In this document: positions 10,041-18,853 of the stretch, in pieces | Numbering within the stretch: position 1 is the stretch's first letter | Layout of the letters: each line of letters opens with the position of its first letter | Source: an uncultured Porphyromonadaceae bacterium | Lineage (GTDB): Bacteria > Bacteroidota > Bacteroidia > Bacteroidales > Muribaculaceae | NCBI GenBank assembly: GCA_947073495.1 | Contig: CAMTMX010000024.1 | Location: 1 to 39,470 of the forward strand | Length of the DNA: 39,470 nucleotides | Direction: 5' to 3' | Program-made: the position numbers and the translations under genes | The notes under the pieces: model-generated | Told to the model about the DNA's origin: nothing | What the model saw: only the letters and a program-made list of their open reading frames with translations | The model's database searches: none

Positions 10041-10045
10041 AAAAA

Positions 10046-10075
10046 TCCGGTAATCCCGTTTCAAGGACTACCGGA
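10046..10075 (-). terminator. Terminator of the terB-like gene
   Basis: Stem TCCGGTAGTCC/GGATTACCGGA (one G-T pair) with an 8-nt loop, followed on the minus strand by TTTTTTAT, 22 bp beyond the stop codon. Confidence 0.85.
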
Positions 10076-10096
10076 CTTAATCGTGAACACAAACTA

Positions 10097-10540
10097 TCAA
10101 GCCTTATTCTTGATAATAAGAACCTCAATGATAGACACTGCGGTTTGTTCAGGAATTTCGAGAGTTTCAGCGAGCTGATTGATGATTTCCTTCTCTTCAT
10201 CCTCAACAACACCATCAGCAAGAGCGATGTCTACAGCGCAGGCGAATGCTGTGAGTTTGAGATCTTCAGGAAGTCCCACTACTGAAGCTGAAACAAGTGC
10301 GCTTGCACCTTGATTCTTCAGAATGCGGAACAACTTGTCAAACATTTTGTCGAATGCCGGTCCTGAAAAATTGTCATACAAACGGAGACGGCGGATGTAG
10401 GTTACAATGCCATCCCATTCAGACTGAGAAATACTGCCGTCAGCACCTGCCATTGCGAGTGCGATTCCTGCGAAGGCTTCCTGTTTTGTGAGTTTGTCTT
10501 CCTCAGGTACTTGTTTGAAGATCTTGTCGAAAAGTCCCAT
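10097..10540 (-). CDS. TerB-like protein
   Basis: 147-residue all-helical cytoplasmic protein. Two acidic, metal-binding-like loops of the TerB type are visible: MAGADGSISQSEWD (about 30-43) and IALADGVVEDEEKEI (about 110-124). TerB domains occur in tellurite/stress Ter systems and in many stand-alone proteins of unknown role. No other ter genes are nearby, so a tellurite function cannot be claimed. The start ATG 10540 gives MGLFDKIFKQVPEED. A palindromic element lies 48-216 bp upstream and may carry or disturb the promoter. Confidence 0.85.
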   Translation of the reverse strand: MGLFDKIFKQVPEEDKLTKQEAFAGIALAMAGADGSISQSEWDGIVTYIRRLRLYDNFSGPAFDKMFDKLFRILKNQGASALVSASVVGLPEDLKLTAFACAVDIALADGVVEDEEKEIINQLAETLEIPEQTAVSIIEVLIIKNKA

Positions 10541-10587
10541 AACAATTGTTAATTAGTTCAGATGTTTTATTAAAAAAATAGCAAGTA

Positions 10588-10756
10588 GATAAGTACCTAA
10601 TAAAAATAAATGAACAAATGTCAGCCATATATTGCGGCAACCTATAAAGCCGTTCATCAGTCGTTATGGAACCCCATAATTCCATCTTCACGACCTGATA
10701 TTTCGCTCACACTACAAGACAATCATATACTCATTATTTTTCTTAGCTACTTAATC
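10588..10756. repeat. Palindromic intergenic element, copy 2 (type C)
   Basis: About 169 bp. The outer arms, GATAAGTACCTAATAAAAAT (10588) and the complement of 10730-10756 (GATTAAGTAGCTAAGAAAAA), are imperfect inverted repeats. The apex, at 10658-10680, contains TTATGG-AACC-CCATAA, a 6-bp stem with an AACC loop. The first 60 bp are homologous to the element at 2523. The rest of the 10541-11022 spacer is AT-rich with no gene seen. Confidence 0.7.
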
Positions 10757-10952
10757 ACTAAACGGCTAAATCACGTTCCCTCTAAATAGAGATAGTTCAG
10801 AGCCGGTATAATCAACCGCTTTCAAATCGCTTCCATATCGATCGGGAAAGTAAATATGCCATTATTATGATTAGTTACCAATACATAATTATAAAAAATA
10901 TTCCATACGAAAATGTTAAAAATATTAATTATTCGCATCGTGAATTAATCAA

Positions 10953-10982
10953 AAAAGGTTGCATCCTGAGATGCAACCTTTT
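10953..10982 (-). terminator. Terminator of the S9 peptidase gene
   Basis: AAAAGGTTGCAT and its perfect complement around CCTGAG, with a T-run on the minus strand. It lies 40 bp after the peptidase stop. Confidence 0.9.
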
Positions 10983-11022
10983 ATTCATTGAATAGCAATC
11001 TATTAACAATGTCGCCAATTGA

Positions 11023-13116
11023 TTATTTGAGGTATTTGTCGAGGAAGCGGAAGAATACTCGTTGCCAAAGAACTGCATTCTGGGGCTGAAGAACCCAATG
11101 GTTCTCGTTGGGGAACACGAGCATCTCTGCCTCAAGTCCATGCATTTTAGCGGCATTGAATGCCATCATACCTTGAGATGCAAGAATGCGGTAATCGAGC
11201 TCACCTACAGTGACGAGGATAGGAGCGGTCCAATTATTCACAAACTTGTGAGGAGAGTTGGCATAAGTGCGCTGAGCAATTGCATTGTCTTTCTCCCAGA
11301 AAGGACCGCCAAGATCAAAGTCTGCAAAGAACATCTCTTCTGTCTCAAGATACTGCGCCTCAAGGTTGAAAATACCGGCATGTGCGATAAGGGCTGCGAA
11401 TCTACCTTCATGATGACCGGCAAGCCAATAAACTGAGAAACCTCCGTAGCTTGCACCAACCGCTGCAATTTTCTTTTCGTCTACATAATCTTCTTTAGCC
11501 ATATAGTCTACAGCCGCGAGGTAGTCCTTCATGTTCTGACCACCGTAATCACCTGAGATCTGACGATTCCATTCGGTACCAAATCCTGGTAGACCGCGAC
11601 GGTTCGGCAGAATCACTATATAACCATGAGATGCCATGATCATCATGTTCCATCTGTAGCTCCAGAACTGGCTGACAGCAGACTGAGGACCACCCTGACA
11701 ATAAAGAATTGCAGGATATTTCTTATTGGGGTCAAAATCCGGCGGAAGAACTACCCATGTTGTCATCTCCTTGCCATCTGTGGTGGGAACCATCACTTTC
11801 TTAACCTCGCCGAGCTTAAGCTGAGCTATAAGATCCTTATTTACCTGTGTGAGCTGCTTAACACCCTCATTGGAAACGAGACATACTTCGTTGGGATATC
11901 TCATTGAGTGACGCAGAGCGATTGCTGCATTGTCAGCAACAGGAACCACATCAGCAAAATCGCAGACATCCATGGCAACAGTGTCGATAGCACATGTCTG
12001 AACATCGATTGTGAATGTGGGAGCCACTCCCTGGTAGTAGCCGTTAAACCAGATCTTGCTTCCGTTTTTAGCCCAGTTGAAGTTCTCAGGCCAGTAATCC
12101 CAATTTGCAGTGAGGTCTCGTTTAGCCTTTGTCTCCATATCAAGCACCATAAGACGTTTCTTGTCGCTTTCAAATTTGGCTGTTTCCATTGAAAGCCATG
12201 CAAGGGATTTGCCGTCGGGAGAGAATTGGGGATTTGTATCGTAACCCATATTTCCCTCAGTGAGGTTTTCTGTGGTCTTTGCCTCTACGTTATATAGATA
12301 AAGGTCGCTGTTGGTAGAGAAAGCATAGTCCTGACCCTTCAGCTTACGGGAAACATACACAAGACTCTTGCTGTCGGGAGCCCAAGCAAAAGCATCGGCA
12401 CCACCGTGCGGGCGCATAGGACATTCAAACGGTTCACCTTCCATGATGTCTACGGCATTTGCAATTCCGGCGTCTGAGAGGTCTGCAACAAAAGGATGGG
12501 GAATATTGTCTACCCACTCATCCCAATGCTTATACATAAGATCGTCCACAACTCTGCCTGAAGTCTTGTCAAGACCTTTGAAGAGTTCCTCATCCTTATT
12601 ATAAGCCTTGATTGGAGAAGCGAATATGATCTTGCTCTCGTCAGGCGAAATCTCGAAACATTCAATTCCGTTTTCAACCTCTGAAAGGCATTTCACGCCT
12701 GAGCCATCAGAATTCATGACATGAAGCTGTGTCTTACCTGTCTTGTCATCCTTACGGAGATAGGCAATCTTATTGCCATTGTCGATCCAGCGGATATTTG
12801 ATTCAGAAGATGCTGTTGTGGTTAGTCGTTTCATGTTGCTACCGTCAGCATCCATAGAATATATCTCGGAATTTGAACGGTTTTCCTCAATGCTTTCATA
12901 AGCAAGGGTAAAAATGATTTTAGTGCCGTCGGGAGACGGTACGGGAGATGCAATTCTACCGAATGCTTCAAGCACTTCAGCAGTCACTTTGCCATCGACG
13001 ATCTGGACATCGGGCTTTTCAATAATTTTGTCGGAGGGTTGTGTGGAATTACTCTGACAACCTCCCAACGCCAAGGGTAAAAGAATGCTACCCATAGTAA
13101 CGGTTAGTTTATTCAT
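11023..13116 (-). CDS. S9 family peptidase, DPP5-like lipoprotein
   Basis: Prolyl-oligopeptidase-type serine exopeptidase, probably releasing dipeptides from peptides in the periplasm. It begins with a lipoprotein signal (MNKLTVTMGSILLPLALGGC, Cys19). A beta-propeller of WD40/TolB-like blades (about 45-400) with SPDGT/SPDGK motifs follows, then an alpha/beta-hydrolase domain (about 440-697). The catalytic triad is visible as Ser556 in GASYGG, Asp641 in GELDYRI and His673 in NENHW. Length and layout fit the DPP5 group known from Porphyromonas, and the substrate assignment follows from that family. The gene follows ygiQ by 60 bp and probably has its own promoter at 13151-13181. Confidence 0.93.
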   Translation of the reverse strand: MNKLTVTMGSILLPLALGGCQSNSTQPSDKIIEKPDVQIVDGKVTAEVLEAFGRIASPVPSPDGTKIIFTLAYESIEENRSNSEIYSMDADGSNMKRLTTTASSESNIRWIDNGNKIAYLRKDDKTGKTQLHVMNSDGSGVKCLSEVENGIECFEISPDESKIIFASPIKAYNKDEELFKGLDKTSGRVVDDLMYKHWDEWVDNIPHPFVADLSDAGIANAVDIMEGEPFECPMRPHGGADAFAWAPDSKSLVYVSRKLKGQDYAFSTNSDLYLYNVEAKTTENLTEGNMGYDTNPQFSPDGKSLAWLSMETAKFESDKKRLMVLDMETKAKRDLTANWDYWPENFNWAKNGSKIWFNGYYQGVAPTFTIDVQTCAIDTVAMDVCDFADVVPVADNAAIALRHSMRYPNEVCLVSNEGVKQLTQVNKDLIAQLKLGEVKKVMVPTTDGKEMTTWVVLPPDFDPNKKYPAILYCQGGPQSAVSQFWSYRWNMMIMASHGYIVILPNRRGLPGFGTEWNRQISGDYGGQNMKDYLAAVDYMAKEDYVDEKKIAAVGASYGGFSVYWLAGHHEGRFAALIAHAGIFNLEAQYLETEEMFFADFDLGGPFWEKDNAIAQRTYANSPHKFVNNWTAPILVTVGELDYRILASQGMMAFNAAKMHGLEAEMLVFPNENHWVLQPQNAVLWQRVFFRFLDKYLK

Positions 13117-13150
13117 ATAAATATGGAATAAGGTTAGAGATATTAATGTG

Positions 13151-13181
13151 CGAAACTACATAAAATTTGTGAGACCTCAAA
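13151..13181 (-). promoter_or_regulatory. Candidate promoter of the S9 peptidase gene
   Basis: On the minus strand TTTG (13181-13178), a 19-bp gap, then TAGTTTCG (13158-13151), one mismatch from TAnnTTTG. It overlaps the stop codon of ygiQ. Confidence 0.45.
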
Positions 13182-15153
13182 ATATACCCCGTTTATCACG
13201 TTTATTTCCCCTTTTGAAATCAGAGTTGTTCCTCTTATCTCGTGAAGGACCGGTCGATTTAGAGCGATCTTGAGAATTTCCTCTTTGTCCCGGATAAAGT
13301 CTTTCCAGAATATCAGGACGATTCAGACGACGCAATTCGGTTATGATCTGCTGTCGGCTTTCAGGTTTATACCAGAAAAAGAACTGTCGTTGGGCAAGCT
13401 TTTCCTGTTGCGACTTAGCCGTGAAAACTTTCTCACCGGTGTAGGGATGATATCCGGTGTAATAAATTTCCGTGGCAAGCGTCATTGGAGTAGGGGTGAA
13501 ATCTTGCACCTGTTCAAGATGAAAATCAAGGTCTTTGGTAATTGCCGCCAGTTCAGCCATGTCTTCCTCCAGGCAGGCGGGATGAGAGGATATGAAATAC
13601 GGTATCAACTGCTGACGCATTCCATATTTTTTATTCACATCATCAAAAATACGTTTGAATTTACGGAATAAAGAAAACGAAGGTTTTCTCATGCAGTCAA
13701 GCACCCTGTCAGAAGTATGTTCGGGCGCAACTTTCAATCTTCCTGACACATGATCGGCAATCAGTTTCTCAACATACCGTCTGTTGACGGTATTTATCCT
13801 CTCATTTTTATTGGATGCCATGGCAAGATCATATCTCACCCCGCTTCCAATAAAAGACTTCTTCACGTCAGGAAGATCATCGACAGCCTTATATATGTCA
13901 AGAAGCAGTGCATGATCATTGTTGAGGTTCGGACATGGAGACGGATGAAGACACGACGGACGGACACATTTCCGGCAAATAGACCTATCATGTCCACCCA
14001 TTGCATACATATTGGCGGAAGGACCGCCGAGATCAGAAATATATCCTTTAAAATCCGGCATGGCACATACTTTCTTGACCTCACGCATTATAGATTCCTT
14101 GGAACGGGAAGCTATAAATTTTCCCTGATGTGCAGATATCGTGCAAAACGCACACCCGCCAAAACATCCTCTGTGCATATTGACAGAATGACGAATCATG
14201 TCATAGGCGGGAACCACCTTTCCCTTGTAGCGCGGATGCGGAACCCGGGTGTAAGGCAAATCGAACGACCTGTCGATTTCATTAGGAGTCATCGGTGGAT
14301 ACATGGGATTAATCTTCAACATCTTCCCATTGGTATACTGCCAAATTATCTTTCCTGCGAACTTATTGGATTCCTCTTCCACATGCCTGAAATTCTCAGC
14401 CTGGAACCGTTTGTTTTTAAGGCACTCCTCGAAACTGTGAAGAACGATATCATTATCCCCCGGATTCTCGTCAGTAAAAAAAACTGTCTGCGGGACATCC
14501 TTGATATCACAAATATTTTCACCATTTGAGAGACGTGAGGCGATCTCAAGAATTGTGCGTTCACCCATACCGTAAGACAACATGTCTGCCGGTGCATCAG
14601 CAAGAATTGACGGACGCAGAGTATCCTGCCAATAGTCATAATGAGCCACACGCCTTAAAGACGCCTCAATTCCACCTACTATCACAGGAATGTCAGGGAA
14701 AAGATCCTTCAGTATCTTCGTATATACAATAGTGGGGTAGTCCGGCCGCATTCCGTGTTTACCTCCCGCGGTATATGCATCATCGTGGCGGAGACGACGG
14801 TTGGCGGTGTAGTGATTCACCATAGAGTCCATAGCTCCAGCCGATACTCCAAAAAACAGACGAGGCTTCCCAAGTTTCTTGAAATCGCGAAGATCATCCC
14901 TCCAGTTTGGCTGTGGAACAATGGCTACCTTATAACCGGCAGATTCGAGCACTCGCCCTATGACAGCGGCACCGAAAGATGGATGGTCTACATAAGCATC
15001 ACCGGAAAACAAAATAACATCCGCCTGATCCCACCCGAGTTTGTCCATCTCATCTTTAGAAGTGGGAAGAAAACGACTGCGATCTACAAGAGGGAACGAT
15101 TGCTCCTTACCCTGTGACTGCATTGCCGATTTTGCCTTATTATTGTTTATCAT
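13177..15153 (-). CDS. ygiQ: YgiQ-family radical SAM protein
   Basis: 658-residue radical SAM enzyme of unknown substrate. The [4Fe-4S] motif is atypical, CFGGCAFC, with Cys330, Cys334 and Cys337 (Cx3Cx2C). The family-specific second cysteine cluster CRKCVRPSCLHPSPC lies near 390-405. The N-terminal domain (about 15-200) is the YgiQ-specific, cobalamin-binding-like part with GIEASLRR. The C-terminus is a basic tail (KSTGPSRDKR and on). The start ATG 15153 overlaps the uvrB stop as ATGA, so the two are translationally coupled and probably cotranscribed. Confidence 0.95.
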   Translation of the reverse strand: MINNNKAKSAMQSQGKEQSFPLVDRSRFLPTSKDEMDKLGWDQADVILFSGDAYVDHPSFGAAVIGRVLESAGYKVAIVPQPNWRDDLRDFKKLGKPRLFFGVSAGAMDSMVNHYTANRRLRHDDAYTAGGKHGMRPDYPTIVYTKILKDLFPDIPVIVGGIEASLRRVAHYDYWQDTLRPSILADAPADMLSYGMGERTILEIASRLSNGENICDIKDVPQTVFFTDENPGDNDIVLHSFEECLKNKRFQAENFRHVEEESNKFAGKIIWQYTNGKMLKINPMYPPMTPNEIDRSFDLPYTRVPHPRYKGKVVPAYDMIRHSVNMHRGCFGGCAFCTISAHQGKFIASRSKESIMREVKKVCAMPDFKGYISDLGGPSANMYAMGGHDRSICRKCVRPSCLHPSPCPNLNNDHALLLDIYKAVDDLPDVKKSFIGSGVRYDLAMASNKNERINTVNRRYVEKLIADHVSGRLKVAPEHTSDRVLDCMRKPSFSLFRKFKRIFDDVNKKYGMRQQLIPYFISSHPACLEEDMAELAAITKDLDFHLEQVQDFTPTPMTLATEIYYTGYHPYTGEKVFTAKSQQEKLAQRQFFFWYKPESRQQIITELRRLNRPDILERLYPGQRGNSQDRSKSTGPSRDKRNNSDFKRGNKRDKRGIF

Positions 15154-17285
15154 GCCTCAGCCATTTTGATTTTTTCTTCATACAGAGCCTTCATCGAAAG
15201 CATTTCATCCCTAAGCTTGGCTGCTTCAATAAAATCCGTGCGCTTGGCTGCAGCAACCATTTCATCGTTAAGCTTATTGATACGTTTCTCAAGTTCACTC
15301 ACCGACATATATTCTATAACAGGGTCCGCGACAATGCCCAATTCATGCTCTTCCTCAAAATAGGGACGAGGGGCGCCGGCAAATGCCTTTTCTGTTTTCG
15401 AAGAAGAGGTAACGGATGACTTTTTGGGTTGAGACTTTGTATTCCCTTTCCCTGAATGTTTCGAATCTTGCGATTCTCCGCCATTATAGAGTTCTATTAA
15501 TTCCCTCGCAGAAGAGGTCTTGACAATCGGTGTAGGAGTAATGCCATGTTCCTCATTGTAGCGCATCTGCTTAGACCTTCTTCTCTCAGTCTCGTCAATG
15601 GTGCGCTGCATGCTGTCTGTGATCTTGTCAGCGTACATGATCACTTTTCCATGCACATTACGAGCCGCACGTCCGGCAGTCTGGGTCAACGATCTGTGGT
15701 TTCTCAAGAAACCCTCCTTATCGGCATCCAGAATCGCGACAAGACTGACCTGAGGAAGGTCGAGACCTTCCCTTAGAAGATTGACGCCAATAAGGACATC
15801 ATACACACCTTCCCTCAAATCCTCCAAAATGCGTATTCTTTCAAGCGTATCTACATCACTATGAATATAAGCGCTGCTGACACCCCATTTTCTTAAATGT
15901 TCGTCAAGCTCCTCCGCCATTCTCTTTGTAAGAGTAGTGACAAGCGTTCGCTCACCCGCCTCAATGCGCTGTTGAATCTGTTCCATAAGGTCATCAATCT
16001 GATTCATTGTGGGACGGACCTCGATTTCCGGATCCAGAAGTCCTGTAGGACGTATGACTTGTTCGGTGAATACACCTTCCGATTGCACCAGTTCATAGTC
16101 TCCGGGAGTTGCGCTGACATAAATGGTCTGAGGGGTGAGCTGTTCAAACTCATCAAATTTCAATGGTCTGTTGTCTATTGCGGCAGGAAGGCGGAATCCA
16201 TATTCCACAAGGTTCATCTTCCTGGAAAGGTCTCCACCATTCATACCCCTTAATTGAGGGATAGTGACATGGCTTTCATCTATTATAGTCAGAAAATCTT
16301 TCGGGAAATAGTCAAGAAGACAGAACGGACGCATTCCGGGTTCCCTTCCATCGAAATACCTTGAATAGTTTTCAATACCTGCGCAATGCCCTAACTCTTT
16401 CATCATTTCAAGATCGTATGTCACACGCTCACGCAGACGTTCGGATTCCATGGGTTTTCCTTCGTTCATAAAAAAGTCACATTGCTTCCCGAGATCTACC
16501 GATATCTGATCTATTGCCGAACCCAAACGTTCTTTAGTGGTCACAAATATATTGGCAGGGTAGAGGTTAAAACCTTCAAGGTTGGAAAGCACCATTCCGT
16601 TGATCGGATCAATGGTCTGAATCTTCTCAATCTCGTCTCCCCAAAACATAACCCTAAGTTGGATTTCTTCAAACGACAACATAATATCGACAGTATCACC
16701 CTTCACCCGAAATTGGCCTGAATTCAATTCTATTTCGGTTCTTGAATACAGCGAATCCACAAGTTTGCGCAAAAAAGCATTGCGAGAAATTTTCTGACCG
16801 ATATATATGTTTATTACACTTTGCGAGAAATCATCAGGATTACCCATACCATAGATGCAGCTCACACTCGAAACAACAACAATGTCGCGTCGTCCCGACA
16901 ACAGCGACGCCACCGTCGACAGACGAAGTTTCTCAATCTGATCGTTAATCATCAGATCTTTCTCGATATATTTGTCAGACGAAGGGATATATGCCTCCGG
17001 CTGATAATAATCATAATAACTAACAAAATACTGCACGGAATTTTCCGGGAAAAATGACTTGAATTCCGAATACAATTGGGCGGCGAGAGTCTTGTTGTGT
17101 GAAAGAATCAAGGTAGGGCGCTTCACTTGTTGGATCACATTTGCCATTGTGAATGTCTTTCCTGATCCGGTTACACCTAATAGTGTTTGATGTTGCAAAC
17201 CTGCCTCAACTCCTCTCACGAGTTCGTCGATAGCTTCAGGTTGGTCACCTGTGGGTTGATACTGAGATGTAAGCAGAAAGTCCAT
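15150..17285 (-). CDS. uvrB: Excinuclease ABC subunit B
   Basis: Damage-verifying helicase-like subunit of nucleotide excision repair. Walker A GVTGSGKT is at 37-44. The beta-hairpin region (YYDYYQPEAYIPSSD) lies near 92-106, and helicase motifs V/VI (NLLREGLDLP, QTAGRAARN) are present. A C-terminal UVR domain near 665-700 contacts UvrC. At 711 residues it is about 40 longer than E. coli UvrB, because of a Ser/Lys-rich linker at about 605-645 before the UVR domain. It is the first gene of the uvrB-ygiQ pair. A possible -7 box (TAAATTTG, 17371-17364) precedes it. Confidence 0.98.
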   Translation of the reverse strand: MDFLLTSQYQPTGDQPEAIDELVRGVEAGLQHQTLLGVTGSGKTFTMANVIQQVKRPTLILSHNKTLAAQLYSEFKSFFPENSVQYFVSYYDYYQPEAYIPSSDKYIEKDLMINDQIEKLRLSTVASLLSGRRDIVVVSSVSCIYGMGNPDDFSQSVINIYIGQKISRNAFLRKLVDSLYSRTEIELNSGQFRVKGDTVDIMLSFEEIQLRVMFWGDEIEKIQTIDPINGMVLSNLEGFNLYPANIFVTTKERLGSAIDQISVDLGKQCDFFMNEGKPMESERLRERVTYDLEMMKELGHCAGIENYSRYFDGREPGMRPFCLLDYFPKDFLTIIDESHVTIPQLRGMNGGDLSRKMNLVEYGFRLPAAIDNRPLKFDEFEQLTPQTIYVSATPGDYELVQSEGVFTEQVIRPTGLLDPEIEVRPTMNQIDDLMEQIQQRIEAGERTLVTTLTKRMAEELDEHLRKWGVSSAYIHSDVDTLERIRILEDLREGVYDVLIGVNLLREGLDLPQVSLVAILDADKEGFLRNHRSLTQTAGRAARNVHGKVIMYADKITDSMQRTIDETERRRSKQMRYNEEHGITPTPIVKTSSARELIELYNGGESQDSKHSGKGNTKSQPKKSSVTSSSKTEKAFAGAPRPYFEEEHELGIVADPVIEYMSVSELEKRINKLNDEMVAAAKRTDFIEAAKLRDEMLSMKALYEEKIKMAEA

Positions 17286-17421
17286 TTGGATATATATTAA
17301 TATGAAGTTGTTTATTCATTTGAGATAAGCATTCCTCATAATAATTTAAACAACTTATATATGCAAATTTAATCAAAAATGACGAGATTACGGTAATAAA
17401 AGCTAAATTTCACATGTCAAA

Positions 17422-17453
17422 ATTGTTTAAGCCATGAAAAATCTGTAATTTTG
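17422..17453 (+). promoter_or_regulatory. tpiA promoter
   Basis: ATTG (17422-17425), a 20-bp gap, TAATTTTG (17446-17453). This fits the Bacteroidetes -33/-7 pattern and would give a leader of about 50 nt. Confidence 0.65.
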
Positions 17454-17473
17454 TAACCTGAACCCAAACAAAC

Positions 17474-17491
17474 AAACCGGATATCCGGTTT
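17474..17491. promoter_or_regulatory. Palindrome in the tpiA leader, possible operator
   Basis: Perfect 18-bp palindrome AAACCGGATATCCGGTTT, between the predicted transcription start and the tpiA ATG. GC-rich arms in an AT-rich leader suggest a protein-binding site or a leader hairpin. Confidence 0.4.
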
Positions 17492-17510
17492 AGAAATATT
17501 CTATATAAAA

Positions 17511-18263
17511 ATGAGAAAAAATATTGTAGCAGGCAACTGGAAAATGAACACCGTCCTTGAAGAAGGTGTCGAGCTTGCCAATCAGGTAAATGAACTTCTT
17601 AAAGGTAAGAAGGCAAATTGCGAAGTGATTATTTGTGTGCCTTTCACTCATCTCGTATCCGTGAATGGCGTGATCGACGAGCCTCTCAAACTTGGTGCGG
17701 AAAACTGCTCCGAGCATGATAAAGGCGCATACACCGGCGAGGTGAGTGCCTCTATGGTTAAATCTACAGGGGCAAGCCATGTGATCCTCGGTCACAGCGA
17801 GCGCCGTCAGTATTTTGGAGAGAACAACGAACAGCTCCTTGCAAAGACTCAGCAGGCTCTTGCAAACGGTCTCACACCCATTTTCTGTGTAGGAGAGGTG
17901 CTCGAAGAGCGAGAGAACGGCACCTACAACGATGTCGTAAAGGGTCAGGTTGAAGCACTCTTCTCTCTGACTGCTGAAGATTTCGCGAAGATCGTTATTG
18001 CTTACGAACCGGTTTGGGCTATCGGCACAGGCAAAACTGCCACTGCTGAACAAGCTCAAGACATGCACGCTCATATCCGCAATGTCATTGCGGAGAAATA
18101 TGGCAAGGAACTTGCTGACAATACTTCAATCCTTTATGGTGGCTCTTGCAAACCTTCCAACGCGAAAGAACTTTTCGCTAAGCCTGATGTAGACGGTGGC
18201 TTGATTGGTGGTGCCGCTCTTAAGGCAGACTCTTTCATGGGTATTGTTGAAGCATTTGATTAA
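17511..18263 (+). CDS. tpiA: Triosephosphate isomerase
   Basis: Interconverts dihydroxyacetone phosphate and glyceraldehyde 3-phosphate in glycolysis. At 250 residues it is a standard TIM barrel. Substrate-binding GNWKMNT comes at the N-terminus, catalytic His95 lies in GHSERR, catalytic Glu166 in [11 protein letters not shown], and the phosphate-binding GGAALK is near the end. It has its own promoter, and a strong terminator separates it from the SPOR-folE pair. Confidence 0.99.
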   Translation: MRKNIVAGNWKMNTVLEEGVELANQVNELLKGKKANCEVIICVPFTHLVSVNGVIDEPLKLGAENCSEHDKGAYTGEVSASMVKSTGASHVILGHSERRQYFGENNEQLLAKTQQALANGLTPIFCVGEVLEERENGTYNDVVKGQVEALFSLTAEDFAKIVIAYEPVWAIGTGKTATAEQAQDMHAHIRNVIAEKYGKELADNTSILYGGSCKPSNAKELFAKPDVDGGLIGGAALKADSFMGIVEAFD

Positions 18264-18274
18264 TAATCTTCTCT

Positions 18275-18316
18275 GCGGAAGCTATACCGGTGATTACCGG
18301 TATAGCTCCGCTTTTT
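18275..18316 (+). terminator. tpiA terminator
   Basis: Stem GCGG-a-AGCTATACCGGT with AGCTATACCGGT complement and CCGC, loop GATT, followed by CTTTTT. It lies 12 bp past the tpiA stop. Confidence 0.9.
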
Positions 18317-18340
18317 ATTCTTAATCTGTCCGATATAGAA

Positions 18341-18853
18341 ATGAAATTTCAATTCTTTTCAAGAATGTCAAAACTCCTTCCTATTTTATGTGTGGCTGCC
18401 TTACTCTCAAATCCTGCAGGGATAGCGGTGCGCGCAGAGGATAATGTAGTTGAGAAAATACAGACTGAATCCAATGGAAATGTCATTATCGATATTCCGG
18501 AAAATCTTCTTGACCTTCTCCTTCACTCAGCAAGGAAGGGACATTCTCATGAAATAAAACCGGGAATAAACAGACTCTCCGGTTTCAGGATACAAGTTTT
18601 CAGCGACGGACGAAATCAACATACGCTTGAAGCACGTGCTAAAGCACGCGGAAGCGCTATTCTTGCAAAATTCCCAAAGTATCGTGGACAGATATACACT
18701 TATTCCAGTTCACCTAACTGGTATACCAGAGTTGGCAATTTTCGCACAAATGCGGAAGCCAATGCGGCATTGACGGAATTAAAAAAGGCATTCCCCGGTT
18801 ATTCTTCGGAAATGAGGGTAGTAAAATCTCAAATTGTTGTTGTAAAGCCATGA
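18341..18853 (+). CDS. Exported SPOR-domain protein
   Basis: 170 residues. The start ATG 18341 is chosen because it lies after the tpiA terminator and opens a signal peptide (MKFQFFSRMSKLLPILCVAA, probable cleavage near VRAED); the upstream in-frame ATG would sit inside the terminator. The C-terminal 75 residues form a SPOR domain (GFRIQVFSDG start, KYRGQIYTYS, WYTRVGNF, ANAALTELKKAFP). SPOR domains bind peptidoglycan stripped of stem peptides, mostly at division sites. Its TGA overlaps the folE ATG as ATGA, an odd pairing of an envelope protein with folate synthesis. Confidence 0.88.
   Translation: MKFQFFSRMSKLLPILCVAALLSNPAGIAVRAEDNVVEKIQTESNGNVIIDIPENLLDLLLHSARKGHSHEIKPGINRLSGFRIQVFSDGRNQHTLEARAKARGSAILAKFPKYRGQIYTYSSSPNWYTRVGNFRTNAEANAALTELKKAFPGYSSEMRVVKSQIVVVKP

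Noticed and set aside
9988..10221. Minus-strand 77-codon ORF running from terB into the receptor remnant
   Set aside because: It overlaps terB out of frame, crosses the terB terminator and has no family features.
10097..10540. Tellurite-resistance (Ter) operon
   Set aside because: Only a single TerB-like gene is present; no terA, terC, terD or terZ homologue lies nearby.
13750..14529. 259-codon plus-strand ORF opposite ygiQ
   Set aside because: It lies wholly inside a conserved radical SAM gene, has no recognisable domain, and is explained as antisense read-through of that gene's codon pattern.
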